A stretch of DNA of 64,000 bases, taken from contig CAWFHD010000001.1 in the NCBI GenBank assembly GCA_963815475.1, positions 1,116,001 to 1,180,000 on the forward strand, read 5' to 3'. This stretch comes from Sulfopaludibacter sp963815475 (GTDB taxonomy: Bacteria > Acidobacteriota > Terriglobia > Bryobacterales > Bryobacteraceae). Position numbers and translations under genes: made by a program. The notes under the pieces were generated by a model, which was not told the origin of the DNA, did not search any database, and worked only from the letters and a program-made list of their open reading frames with translations. Positions 8,927 to 17,618 of this stretch are shown here, piece after piece. Numbering within the stretch: the stretch's first letter is position 1; the number at the start of each line of letters is the position of its first letter.

Positions 8927-11900
8927 CTATCGGCCTGCGACCGATATCAGCACCTGATTCGATGCGACTCCGCCAACCGTTACCACTACCGGTTGTTGCC
9001 CGGCCGCAGTGGTTGGAATCGCCAGGTTGACCTGCATCAAGCCCGCCAGCCCCGGCGCCATTCCGGCAAAGACGACCTGTGCATCCTGGCCGCCGATCTG
9101 CGCCCTTACATCGGCCAGCGGCAGCGCAATCGGATCTGCCGGTGCCGCCTCTCCCGTCGCGATGGGCGAATCCACCGACCCTTGCCCTGTTACCCAGAGC
9201 GTAATGAATTGTCCCACCTGCACCGGCGATTGCGCGGAGTTCACCGACCCATCCAGGCAGTTCTGGACCACAGGCAGCACTCCAGGAGCCACCGATTCCA
9301 CGGCAAAACTCACCGGCGCGCTCTTCAAGTCGCCCGCGCGAATCGACAGGCTGGCATTGCCCGGTGCCACTTCAAACGGCGCCTGCGCGTTGATTTGCCC
9401 ACCGCTTACGAACACGAGCGGCGCAGCGATTCCGTTGATGATTACCGACGTCCCATTCAACGATAATGGCAGCGGCAGCGAAACCGCCGCAGCTGCGCTG
9501 GGCGCCAGGTTCACCCCATAGATCGAGATTAACGACCCAGGCGCGATGGCGCCCTGCAAACTGCCCGCATTCACGATCCCCGCCGTGGTGGTGGTCGGGA
9601 CCGGATCGCCGATGGTGAACACCGCGGCATTCGCCGACGCCACTCCCGGGTTCGAAACCGCGACGCTCACCAGTCCGGGGGCTGCCAGCAGAACGGCGGG
9701 CACGTCGGCCTTCAATTGCGTGCCACTGACGAATGTAGTGGCGAGCGCCGACCCGTTCCACAACACTTTCGATGCAGCCAGGAAACTCCCTCCCGTGATC
9801 GTCAAGGTCATACCTGGCACGCCAGACGCGGCCGAGGAGGGGCTGATGCTGTCGATCGACGGAGACGGAGTGGAAATGGCAAGCGCCGCCGCACTCGACT
9901 CCAGCCCGCTCGGGTTGGCTACCGTGATGTTTGCGGCGCCGGACGACGCAATCAAATCGGCAGTGACGTTGGCACTGGCTTGAGTGGAATTGCTCAATGT
10001 GGTGTAGAGCGGTGTGCCGTTCCATCGCACTACGCAGTTGACGGCGAAGTTCTGCCCAGTCAGGGTGAGGAGAAACGACCCGCCCCCCGCTGTGACCGAT
10101 GCCGGGGAAATCAACGCGATGGTGGGACGCGGCGCGGTGATGGTGACCGTGAGGCTATTCGAAACCGCGCCGCCCGGGTTCGACACCGACACGGCGGCCG
10201 AAAGCAGGCCGCTAAACAAGCTGACTGGCAGAGTGGCGGTCAACTGCGTGGTGCTCACGAATGTGGTGGCCAGTGGAGAGCCGTTCCACAACACCGTTGC
10301 GCCCGCCGCGAAATTGATGCCGTTCACCGTCAGCGCGACCGGGGCAGTTCCGGCCGTGAACGAATTCGGCGTGACGATCGTCACAGTGGCCGCCGGCGGA
10401 TTGATCACAAAGGTCACGATGTTCGAAGAAGCGCCGTCGGCATTTACCAGCCGTATGCTGGCCGTTCCAGAGTAAGCTACCAGACTCGCTGGAACCGCGA
10501 CCGCGACCTGGCTGGAACTCACTGCGCTGGTCGCCAAAGGCACGCCGTTCCACTGCGCCACGCATCCCGAGCCGCAGTTGGTCGCGGTGACTATAAGCGT
10601 AAACGCCGCCGAACCCGCAATTGCGGCGGAAGGCGCCACTGCCGAAAGCACCGGCGGGGGCGAGTGGATCGTAAACGTGGCGGCGCCCGATTGCACGCCG
10701 CCCACGTTCGACACCACAACCGAAACTGCGCCCGCGGTCTGCAGCAGCGCGGCCGGCGCCGCAGCCGTCAACTGCGAGGCGCTCACAAACGAAGTCGTGA
10801 GCGGCGTGCCGTTCCACAGCACCACAGCACCGGACCCGAAACTGCTGCCCGTAACCGTGAGCGAAAATCCCGAGGCGCCCGCCATCACTCCGCTGGGAGC
10901 CAGCCCGGTAACCACGGGAATGGATGGGGACACCGGGAACGGTACCGGCAGCGAATGGCCGCCACCCGCCGCATCGTTCACCTGGATCGAGAGACTGGCT
11001 GAACTGGCAAGCGCGCTCGCCGGGACCACGCCCGTCAACTTGCTGGCGCCCACGTAGGTGGTGGCCAGCGGAGTGACCTTGCCCGCCAGAGCCATCGATA
11101 GCGTGGTGCTATTGGTGAACCCGGCGCCGGTGGCGGTGATGGTAACGGCGGGACTGCCCGTCGCGGCCGCGGCGGGGCTGACATCGAACAGGACCGGAGC
11201 CACAATCAGGGAATAAGCGCCGGACGTGGCGCCGGTGGCCGGATCGGAGACCGTCAATGGGAATGCTCCAGCCAGGGTGCGCAGTTCGGGAGTGATGGCA
11301 GCCTGCACCTGAGTCGGACTCAAGCAGTTGGTGCCCAGGGCCACGCCGTTCGTCCAATTGACCACTACGCCAGGGGCGAAGCCGGAGCCAGTCACGTTCA
11401 GCAGAAAGTAGCCACCGCCGGCGTCGATAGGATTGGGAGTGGCGCTCGAAAGCACAGGCGAAGCGTGAACCTCAAATAGCACCGTTCCGGAGGCGCCGCC
11501 ATACAGCGGATCGACCACTTGGATGGAGGCTGTCCGGGGGTCGACAAGCGCGCTCGCCGGTATGACCGCCGTGAGAGTAGCGGAATCCACCAGGGTCGTG
11601 GTCAGGTTCATCTTTCCTGTGCTCGCGGAAATCTGCGCGACCAGCCGCGATTGGAAGCCGATACCTTTGATAGTAACGGTCAACGCCCTGCTTCCCGCCA
11701 CCGCCGCGCGCGGGTCTACCGCGGACGCCACAGGCGACACCGTGATCGCATACTGGTTCGACACCGAGCCGTTGGGATTCGCAACCGTGAGGAAGTAGTT
11801 GCCCGCAATCAGGCGCAGATCGGGTGAGATTTGAGCGATGAGTTGCGTGGAGCTGACATGCGTCGTGCTGAGAATGGTCTGTCCCCAATACGCGATGGAG

Positions 11901-12049
11901 CCGTTGACGAACCCGGTACCGGTAATGGTCAGGGGAAAATAGGGGCCACCCGCATCGATCGGGTTCCAGTCCAATCCCGTAATGGAGGGAGCAGCCGTTC
12001 CCGCAATCGACCACGCGACGACCCAAAGACAGACGGCGAACGGTCTCAT
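8927..12049 (-). CDS. Secreted multi-IPT/TIG protein with TIGR03437 C-terminal domain
   Basis: A 1040-residue exported protein (signal peptide about residues 1-20). I count nine consecutive immunoglobulin-like IPT/TIG repeats of about 85-90 residues; each starts with a variant of P-x-x-x-x-A-G and contains a W-N-G-x-x-L-x-T-x-F/Y-V-S-x-T-Q-L core. The last about 240 residues, from AGIVNAGSLQGAIAPGSLIS to the end, match the TIGR03437 domain common in Solibacter surface or secreted proteins. Likely a cell-surface or extracellular adhesion/scaffold protein; no catalytic domain is visible. It ends 5 bp from the convergent glcD stop. Confidence 0.88.
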   Translation of the reverse strand: MRPFAVCLWVVAWSIAGTAAPSITGLDWNPIDAGGPYFPLTITGTGFVNGSIAYWGQTILSTTHVSSTQLIAQISPDLRLIAGNYFLTVANPNGSVSNQYAITVSPVASAVDPRAAVAGSRALTVTIKGIGFQSRLVAQISASTGKMNLTTTLVDSATLTAVIPASALVDPRTASIQVVDPLYGGASGTVLFEVHASPVLSSATPNPIDAGGGYFLLNVTGSGFAPGVVVNWTNGVALGTNCLSPTQVQAAITPELRTLAGAFPLTVSDPATGATSGAYSLIVAPVLFDVSPAAAATGSPAVTITATGAGFTNSTTLSMALAGKVTPLATTYVGASKLTGVVPASALASSASLSIQVNDAAGGGHSLPVPFPVSPSIPVVTGLAPSGVMAGASGFSLTVTGSSFGSGAVVLWNGTPLTTSFVSASQLTAAAPAALLQTAGAVSVVVSNVGGVQSGAATFTIHSPPPVLSAVAPSAAIAGSAAFTLIVTATNCGSGCVAQWNGVPLATSAVSSSQVAVAVPASLVAYSGTASIRLVNADGASSNIVTFVINPPAATVTIVTPNSFTAGTAPVALTVNGINFAAGATVLWNGSPLATTFVSTTQLTATLPVSLFSGLLSAAVSVSNPGGAVSNSLTVTITAPRPTIALISPASVTAGGGSFLLTLTGQNFAVNCVVRWNGTPLYTTLSNSTQASANVTADLIASSGAANITVANPSGLESSAAALAISTPSPSIDSISPSSAASGVPGMTLTITGGSFLAASKVLWNGSALATTFVSGTQLKADVPAVLLAAPGLVSVAVSNPGVASANAAVFTIGDPVPTTTTAGIVNAGSLQGAIAPGSLISIYGVNLAPSAAAAVSLPLPLSLNGTSVIINGIAAPLVFVSGGQINAQAPFEVAPGNASLSIRAGDLKSAPVSFAVESVAPGVLPVVQNCLDGSVNSAQSPVQVGQFITLWVTGQGSVDSPIATGEAAPADPIALPLADVRAQIGGQDAQVVFAGMAPGLAGLMQVNLAIPTTAAGQQPVVVTVGGVASNQVLISVAGR

Positions 12050-12101
12050 TTTAGGAAGATAGTGGAAAAACGGACTAAAAACTCTCTAATAATTATGCGG
12101 G

Positions 12102-12533
12102 CTACAGGACGTCTTCCAACTTCTTCCGCAACTCCGCCGCCAGCCTCGGACTTTCCCCGCCTGTGGAGACCGCGATGTGGATGCTTCCCCGCTGCACTCG
12201 CGCCGGGACGATAAAGCCGCATTCGGAGGCGTTATCGGCGATGTTGGCAAGTACACCCTTGCCCTTGGCCGCAATTCCAATGCGATGGTTGGTCATGCGG
12301 TCGTCGGTGGCGGCAAAGATGAGCATGGCGCCGGCCAGGTCGGAGGCGCGGAAACGCCGCCGCACCAGGCGCACTGGCAACTCCTCGAACTCCGCTTCGC
12401 ACTCCGGCGCTACCACCGTGACGCGCGCGCCGGCTTCCAGCAGGCCTTTGGTTTTCCGCAGCGCTACTTTTCCCGCGCCCACCACCAACACCGGGCGGTC
12501 CTGGAGGTCAACAAAGATTGGGTAGTGTTTCAA
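12102..12533 (-). CDS. Short precorrin-2 dehydrogenase (SirC/Met8-like)
   Basis: A 143-residue protein for NAD-dependent oxidation of precorrin-2 to sirohydrochlorin in siroheme synthesis. The family start (YPIFVDLQDRPVLVVGAGKV) with its GAGKVA dinucleotide motif is clear, as are FAATDD and VSTGGESPRLAAELRKKLE. It stops after that segment, so the C-terminal helical part of the usual about 200-residue proteins is missing; a short natural form is possible. The only start that keeps the family N-terminus is TTG at 12533, without a clear Shine-Dalgarno site. It is divergent from der with just 16 bp between start codons. Confidence 0.82.
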   Translation of the reverse strand: MKHYPIFVDLQDRPVLVVGAGKVALRKTKGLLEAGARVTVVAPECEAEFEELPVRLVRRRFRASDLAGAMLIFAATDDRMTNHRIGIAAKGKGVLANIADNASECGFIVPARVQRGSIHIAVSTGGESPRLAAELRKKLEDVL

Positions 12534-12549
12534 CTAACGAGAGTAACAT

Positions 12550-13908
12550 GTGTGCCACCATGAAGAGGTGCAAACGAGTGGCAATACAGTTGTGATCGTG
12601 GGACGGCCCAACGTCGGCAAGTCGACTCTCTTTAATCGCATCACCGGGCAGCGACGATCCATCGTCGGCGACGAACCGGGCATCACCCGCGACCGGATTA
12701 TGGGCACCGCGGAGCATGACGGCAAACGCTTCGACCTGATCGACACCGGCGGCATCCTGGTGAACGACCAGGAGTACATTCCCGCGCAGATTCTCCATCA
12801 GGCGGAAGTGGCGCTCGCCACCGCGTCCCACATCATTTTCCTGGTAGATGGGCGCGCGGAAATCACAGGCGCGGACCGCGACCTGGCTCAGATGCTGAAG
12901 CGCCTGGGCAAGCCGGTATCGCTGGCCGTCAACAAGGCAGATTCGGGCGCGCGCGAGAACCTGGCCAACGAATTCTACTCTCTAGGCATCGCCGACGTCT
13001 TCCCCGTGTCGGCCGAGCACGGCATCGGAGTGGACGCACTGCTCGACCATGTAACGGAAGGGTTCGCCGATAGCGACGCGCCCCCGCCCAAGGAATCCGG
13101 CATCAAAGTCTCCATCATCGGCCGGCCCAACGTCGGGAAATCCACCCTGCTCAATGCCCTGACCGGCATGGAGCGCGCCATCGTTTCGCCCATCGCGGGA
13201 ACCACCCGTGACGCTGTCGACGAAACCGTAATGCGCGGCGGCACAGAGTACATTTTCGTCGATACAGCGGGCATCCGTCGCAAAGGCAAGACCAAGTTGA
13301 TGGCCGAGAAGCTCAGCGTGGTGATGGCGCGCCGCCACATCCGCATGGCGCACGTGGTGCTGCTGGTGCTCGATGCCACCGAGGGAGTAGTCGGCCTGGA
13401 TGCGACGATCGCGGGCTACGCGCACGAAGGCGGGCGAGCGTTGATCATCTGCGTGAATAAATGGGACGAGATCAAAGGGCAGGGAGGACAAAAGCGCAAC
13501 GAATTCGAACAGAAGGTCCGCGATGAATTCAAGTTCCTGGATTATGCGCCCATCGTTTTCATCTCGGCGTTGACGGGAGCAGGCGTGGACAAACTGTTCG
13601 CGCTGATCAAGGATGTCTACGAATCGGCATCGAAGCGAGTCACCACGGGCGAGTTGAATCGCTTCGTGGAGCACCTCCACTTCGAAGAGCGCCGGATCTT
13701 CTACATCACGCAATCCTCCATCCGGCCCCCCGAATTCATCGTATTCACCGACAAGGGCCCCACGCTACACTTCTCGCACGAGCGCTACTTGATGAACCAG
13801 ATCCGCAAGCAGTTCGGTTTCCGAGGGACGCCGATTCTGCTGAAGACGCGAGCCAAAGGAACATCCAGGGCCAAAGGAAGCGCCCGGTCCAGGTCGCGCA
13901 GCACCTGA
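12550..13908 (+). CDS. der: Ribosome-assembly GTPase Der (EngA)
   Basis: A 452-residue essential GTPase that helps 50S subunit maturation. Two tandem G domains are seen: GRPNVGKSTLFN with DTGGI and NKAD, then GRPNVGKSTLLNAL with DTAGIRRKGK and NKWDE, followed by the KH-like C-terminal domain. A basic Ser/Arg/Lys-rich tail of about 15 residues ends the protein. The start is GTG at 12550, six bases after a GAGAG site; a second GTG at 12568 is possible. Nearest downstream signal is a very good Shine-Dalgarno site for a tiny ORF at 13921. Confidence 0.95.
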   Translation: MCHHEEVQTSGNTVVIVGRPNVGKSTLFNRITGQRRSIVGDEPGITRDRIMGTAEHDGKRFDLIDTGGILVNDQEYIPAQILHQAEVALATASHIIFLVDGRAEITGADRDLAQMLKRLGKPVSLAVNKADSGARENLANEFYSLGIADVFPVSAEHGIGVDALLDHVTEGFADSDAPPPKESGIKVSIIGRPNVGKSTLLNALTGMERAIVSPIAGTTRDAVDETVMRGGTEYIFVDTAGIRRKGKTKLMAEKLSVVMARRHIRMAHVVLLVLDATEGVVGLDATIAGYAHEGGRALIICVNKWDEIKGQGGQKRNEFEQKVRDEFKFLDYAPIVFISALTGAGVDKLFALIKDVYESASKRVTTGELNRFVEHLHFEERRIFYITQSSIRPPEFIVFTDKGPTLHFSHERYLMNQIRKQFGFRGTPILLKTRAKGTSRAKGSARSRSRST

Positions 13909-13920
13909 AGGAGGCGTATA

Positions 13921-14001
13921 ATGCTGGTAGCGGAACCGGATGTGCGACGTCCGGCCCCCGTCGCGGTTCTTACTTATGTCTCTTGCGAGGCCATAAGATA
14001 G
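13921..14001 (+). CDS. Possible 26-residue small protein after der
   Basis: ATG at 13921 follows AAGGAGG with a 6-base gap, right behind the der stop, so translation would be coupled to der. The 26 codons end at TAG 13999-14001. The predicted peptide (starting MLVAEPDVRRPAP) resembles nothing I know, and the same DNA has strong RNA stems, so the good ribosome site may be fortuitous. Low confidence. Confidence 0.25.
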   Translation: MLVAEPDVRRPAPVAVLTYVSCEAIR

Positions 14002-14056
14002 GTACCGTGAGTCGTCCAAACAACGGGAGAACGAGCTTTACCAGCACTTGGATCAT
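13970..14056 (-). CDS. Possible 28-residue hydrophobic small protein
   Basis: On the minus strand ATG at 14056 is preceded by AAAGGAGG with an 8-base gap, the strongest ribosome-binding site noticed in the window. The 28 codons start MIQVLVKLVLPLFGRLTVPI and end with a short basic tail (about KRHK), the pattern of a single-pass or amphipathic membrane peptide. An 11-bp hairpin lies just upstream of the ribosome site. No homologue is recognised. A longer in-frame ORF from 14188 exists, but its start lacks such a site. Confidence 0.45.
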   Translation of the reverse strand: MIQVLVKLVLPLFGRLTVPILWPRKRHK

Positions 14057-14083
14057 AGGTTGATCCTCCTTTCCGCTTCGATT

Positions 14084-14111
14084 GGAAGGCCCGGTCTCAG
14101 CCGGGCTTTCC
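14084..14111. terminator. Strong hairpin, possible terminator or leader element
   Basis: An 11-bp stem with one G-T wobble and a 6-base loop (GGAAGGCCCGG / CCGGGCTTTCC), followed on the plus strand by TTTA. It may end a plus-strand transcript through the der spacer, or sit in the leader of the minus-strand tiny ORF whose ribosome site begins about 15 bases further on. Confidence 0.45.
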
Positions 14112-14303
14112 TTTATGAAGCATCCATGGAAGGAACCCGCTCTTCCAACATCCGCGAAAAGGGAACATCGTTGTAGCATCTGGCGCACTTACCTGGCTAC
14201 CCATCCATCCGGGCCGCGACCTGACAGCGCGCGTTTTCCAAATTAACCCCCAGGCCTATCCCCCAGTGCCTTCCCGTCCCCAATTGTTAACAGAAAGAGT
14301 ATT

Positions 14304-15851
14304 ATGTCTTGGATGCGCAATACACTCATCAGTCTGTTCCTGCTGGTTCCCCTTCTGGGCGCCGCCGAGTTGAGCGGCACATGGAAGTTCCAACCGCCTC
14401 CCAATCCGCAGGCTCCGGCCAACCGCCAACCCAGGGAAACGGTCTACGTCTTCAAAGTAGCCGGTACCCGCTTCACCGGCACTGCCCAGGCCAACGGGAT
14501 CAGCGACATTCTCAACGGCGTGATCGAGGGCAACCACATCAATTTCGATCGCCTGGAGCAAAACGGAAACCTCGTGCCCTACAAAGGCGATATCGAGGGC
14601 GATCAACTCACCGTCCAGATGACCAATCCCCCACCGCCTCCACCTCCCGGACGAGGCGGCCGAGGACCCCAGGGTCCCACCGTGTTGAAGCGCTTTTCCG
14701 CAGACACCGAGTTCAAACTCGCCCCTGGCATGACGCACCAGCCACTCGGGACGTACAAGCCACTCACGCCCAACGGACTGGCGAAGACGCCCCCCATGGG
14801 CTGGAATAGCTGGAACAAGTTCGCCGCCAGAGTAGACGACCAATCGGTGCGCGCCATGGCCGATGCCATCGTCTCCAGCGGCATGCGGGATGCGGGCTAC
14901 ATCTACGTGAATATTGACGATACCTGGGAAGCCCCGCAGCGCGACGCGGAAGGCAACATCCAGTCCAATCAAAAATTCCCCGACATGAAGGATCTGGCCA
15001 AATACATCCACGGCAAAGGCCTCAAGCTGGGAATCTATTCCTCGCCCGGACCGCTCACCTGCGCGGGCTACATCGCCAGCTACAACCACGAGGACCAGGA
15101 CGCGAAAACCTGGGCATCCTGGGGCATCGACTATTTGAAGTACGACTGGTGCAGCGCCAGCCAGGTGTACCACCCCGGCGAGATGAAGGCGGCATACTAC
15201 AAAATGGCCGAGGCCCTACGCACCACCAAGCGCCCCATCATCTTCAGCCTCTGCCAATACGGCAACCAGAACGTACAGGAATGGGGCGCTGACGTGGGCG
15301 GCAACCTGTGGCGCACCACCGGCGATATCCGCGATACCTGGGATTCAATGGCGCGCATCGGCTTTGACCAGCAGATGGGACGCGAAACCTATGCCAATCC
15401 CGGCCACTGGAACGATCCCGACATGCTCGAAATCGGCAACGGCGGCATGACCGATATCGAATACCAGACGCACATGAGCCTATGGTCCATTCTGGCCGCG
15501 CCGCTTCTCGCCGGCAACGACATCCGCAGCATGACCGACTCCATCAAAGCCATCCTCATGAATAAGGAAGTGATTGCCATCGATCAGGACAAGGCAGGAA
15601 TTCAAGGAGCGCGCGTGCGTAAGGCAGGCGACCTGGAGGTTTGGAAGAAGCCCCTCGCGAAGGGCGTCGCGGTCGGCCTTTTCAATCGAGGCGCTACCCC
15701 CGCCAAGATGGAAGTCACCTGGGCAGAAGTAGGCATCGCCAAGAAGAGCCCCAAGATTCGCGATCTTTGGGAGCACCAGGAGATCATCTCCCCGGACAGC
15801 TATTCCGTGGAGGTGCCATCGCACGGAGTAGTGATGCTACGAGTGGAGTAG
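14304..15851 (+). CDS. GH27 alpha-galactosidase with extra N-terminal domain
   Basis: A 515-residue secreted enzyme removing terminal alpha-galactose from plant galactans or oligosaccharides. After a signal peptide (about 19 residues) comes a beta-rich domain of about 110 residues (from ELSGTWKF) and a proline/glycine linker (PPPPPPGRGGRG). The GH27 barrel starts at TPPMGWNSWNKF. The nucleophile is Asp281 in LKYDWC and the acid/base Asp341 in RTTGDIRDTW; the ETYANPGHWNDPDMLEIG segment is also typical. A C-terminal beta domain ends the protein. The convergent fucose-isomerase-like gene begins its 3' end 20 bp away. Confidence 0.92.
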   Translation: MSWMRNTLISLFLLVPLLGAAELSGTWKFQPPPNPQAPANRQPRETVYVFKVAGTRFTGTAQANGISDILNGVIEGNHINFDRLEQNGNLVPYKGDIEGDQLTVQMTNPPPPPPPGRGGRGPQGPTVLKRFSADTEFKLAPGMTHQPLGTYKPLTPNGLAKTPPMGWNSWNKFAARVDDQSVRAMADAIVSSGMRDAGYIYVNIDDTWEAPQRDAEGNIQSNQKFPDMKDLAKYIHGKGLKLGIYSSPGPLTCAGYIASYNHEDQDAKTWASWGIDYLKYDWCSASQVYHPGEMKAAYYKMAEALRTTKRPIIFSLCQYGNQNVQEWGADVGGNLWRTTGDIRDTWDSMARIGFDQQMGRETYANPGHWNDPDMLEIGNGGMTDIEYQTHMSLWSILAAPLLAGNDIRSMTDSIKAILMNKEVIAIDQDKAGIQGARVRKAGDLEVWKKPLAKGVAVGLFNRGATPAKMEVTWAEVGIAKKSPKIRDLWEHQEIISPDSYSVEVPSHGVVMLRVE

Positions 15852-15871
15852 CGCCGGCAAGCAGGTTTCTC

Positions 15872-17473
15872 CTACTGCAGCCCGTGATCGGTCCCGCAAA
15901 TGTTGACCGCGATTCCCATTTCGCGAAACATGGCGGCTTTTGCTGCCAGGGCGCGATTGGCGCCGGTAGCGTCGGGCCCGTACGCTACCTGGATGTGATT
16001 GGCCTTATGCTTGGCCATCAACTGGTCGCGCGAAACTCCGTAGAGCACGGCGTGCATCACGGGCCATTGAGGCGTGGTGATGCGCCAGCGGCGCTCCGTT
16101 TCTTCCATAGGCAGTTCCACTACTTTGGCACGGCCCACATCGGCATGCACCCGGCCGCCTTCCACATAAATGCGGCTCCAGACCACCTCACCGGGCTTGC
16201 TGATTCCCTTGATGGTGCCGCCTCCCAGGCGGAAATACATAGGTGGCTGGCGTTCACTGACAGCGCCCGAGTATCCGCCGATCAGGTGGTTCGGCGGCAC
16301 CGATCCCGAGATTTCGAAGACCCACACATACTCGCCGCCGTAGGGTTCGCCGTAGCGCACGTCGTGCAGCGTGGTCTCGGGCTCATAGCCCAGGCGCGTC
16401 CAGACGCGATTTGTCACCAGCGCGTCTAGCCCTGCGCATTCGTCCACTTCGTTGAAGTGCGGCAGCGCCTTGCCCTCGTAGAGCACGCGGCCGTTGTTGG
16501 CAGCTTTCACGGGCGGACGGTCGATGTTGTTGAGCAGGCCTTCCGCCAAGTCGGAGGCTGGGGCCAGATCTTTCAGGCCCTGCTGGTACTGAATGCCGAT
16601 CACATCGCAGCCGAAATCATCGGCAATGCGCAGCGCGGCAACGTACATTTTGCATTGGTCGTGAATCTGCGCATCGGTAAGGTCGGTCTCCGGATTGGGC
16701 CCGACACAGAACCGCATGCCCTTACGATCCAGCCACTGGCGCACGCCTTTGGCTTCCTCATCCGTCACGCTGCCCATGGCGGCGTAAAGGCTCGATTGGC
16801 TAAGGCGCTCCTTAAACACGCCCATGGGCATCAGGTTCTCGTCGGGGATGATGGCGTTGTACATCCCCATGCAGCCTTCGTCGAACACGCCCAGAATCGC
16901 CTTGTCGCGGCGCAACTGGGTAGCGAGTTCGTGGCCCACCGCCGCCAGGTCCGCGGGCAGGCGGAAACCATCGAGCGGATGCGCGTGCGACAGGTCGTGC
17001 TCCACTGTGCCGCCCGCCAGCCACTTGCGAAGTCCGCCCAGGAAGGGAGCGTCGGTGAAATCTTCGCTCCACAATGTGGAATACTTCACGCCCGCCTTGG
17101 AGAGGCAGCCGTTGAGGTTGAGCATGCCGACCAGGCCGGGCCACTGCCCGCTCCAATTGGCTACGGTTAGGATCGGCCCTTTGTGCCCGACGAGTCCCGG
17201 CAGAACGTGGTGGCTGTATTGCCAAACGGCTTCACACACCACTATCGGGGCGTGTTCCGGCAGATTGCGGAAAACCTGATTGCCGTATTTTTGGCTGTCG
17301 ATGAATCCGTGCTGCCGCTCGGGATCATAGGCATGCCCGCGCTCGATTTGCCGTCCTTCGCGCCGGATGGCATCCATGATGGCTTGCTCTGCCTTCTGCT
17401 GAGCGGCCCAGCAGTTGCGATTGGCCGACAACCGCAGGTCGCCATTCGCAATCAGATATATGAGTTCAGACAT
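15872..17473 (-). CDS. L-fucose/L-arabinose isomerase-fold protein
   Basis: A 533-residue cytoplasmic protein of the fucose-isomerase fold, which would interconvert an aldose and ketose such as L-fucose and L-fuculose. The segment GVFDEGCMGMYNAIIPDE holds the metal-binding Glu region of fucose isomerases, and the start (ELIYLIANGDLRLSANRNCW) plus VVCEAVWQYSHHVLPGL resembles distant members rather than E. coli FucI. It is divergent from a rhamnulokinase gene 145 bp away, and the pair probably serves deoxysugar breakdown. The exact sugar is not decided by sequence. Confidence 0.78.
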   Translation of the reverse strand: MSELIYLIANGDLRLSANRNCWAAQQKAEQAIMDAIRREGRQIERGHAYDPERQHGFIDSQKYGNQVFRNLPEHAPIVVCEAVWQYSHHVLPGLVGHKGPILTVANWSGQWPGLVGMLNLNGCLSKAGVKYSTLWSEDFTDAPFLGGLRKWLAGGTVEHDLSHAHPLDGFRLPADLAAVGHELATQLRRDKAILGVFDEGCMGMYNAIIPDENLMPMGVFKERLSQSSLYAAMGSVTDEEAKGVRQWLDRKGMRFCVGPNPETDLTDAQIHDQCKMYVAALRIADDFGCDVIGIQYQQGLKDLAPASDLAEGLLNNIDRPPVKAANNGRVLYEGKALPHFNEVDECAGLDALVTNRVWTRLGYEPETTLHDVRYGEPYGGEYVWVFEISGSVPPNHLIGGYSGAVSERQPPMYFRLGGGTIKGISKPGEVVWSRIYVEGGRVHADVGRAKVVELPMEETERRWRITTPQWPVMHAVLYGVSRDQLMAKHKANHIQVAYGPDATGANRALAAKAAMFREMGIAVNICGTDHGLQ

Positions 17474-17618
17474 AGAATTTGCTTCCCGGATGAATCCGCC
17501 GAGGCTTATATCACCAGAGTCTATTATCTTAGCTCGATTCCGTCAATCGCGTTACCGCTAAAATAGGGTTGCCACGCTTGCTCCGGGGCTCGCAGGGCAC
17601 TACAATGGCGTGGCATTC

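Larger units (their letters stand above)
13909..14303. other. 395-bp spacer with strong stems and two tiny ORFs
   Basis: No protein over 30 residues fits here, yet the spacer is dense in structure. Complementary pairs: 13922-13929 with 14039-14046 (TGCTGGTA/TACCAGCA), a hairpin at 13936-13954 (CCGGATGT-GCG-ACGTCCGG), 13957-13961 with 14023-14027, 13973-13978 with 13992-13997 (CTTATG/CATAAG, with CTC/GAG inside), and an 11-bp hairpin at 14084-14111. Overlapping tiny ORFs on both strands have near-ideal Shine-Dalgarno sites. An RNA gene, a small-protein gene, or both may be present. Confidence 0.5.

Noticed and set aside
13917..13922. TATAAT as promoter of an RNA after der
   Set aside because: No -35 hexamer at 15-19 bp upstream; the bases are also part of a ribosome-site/start context.
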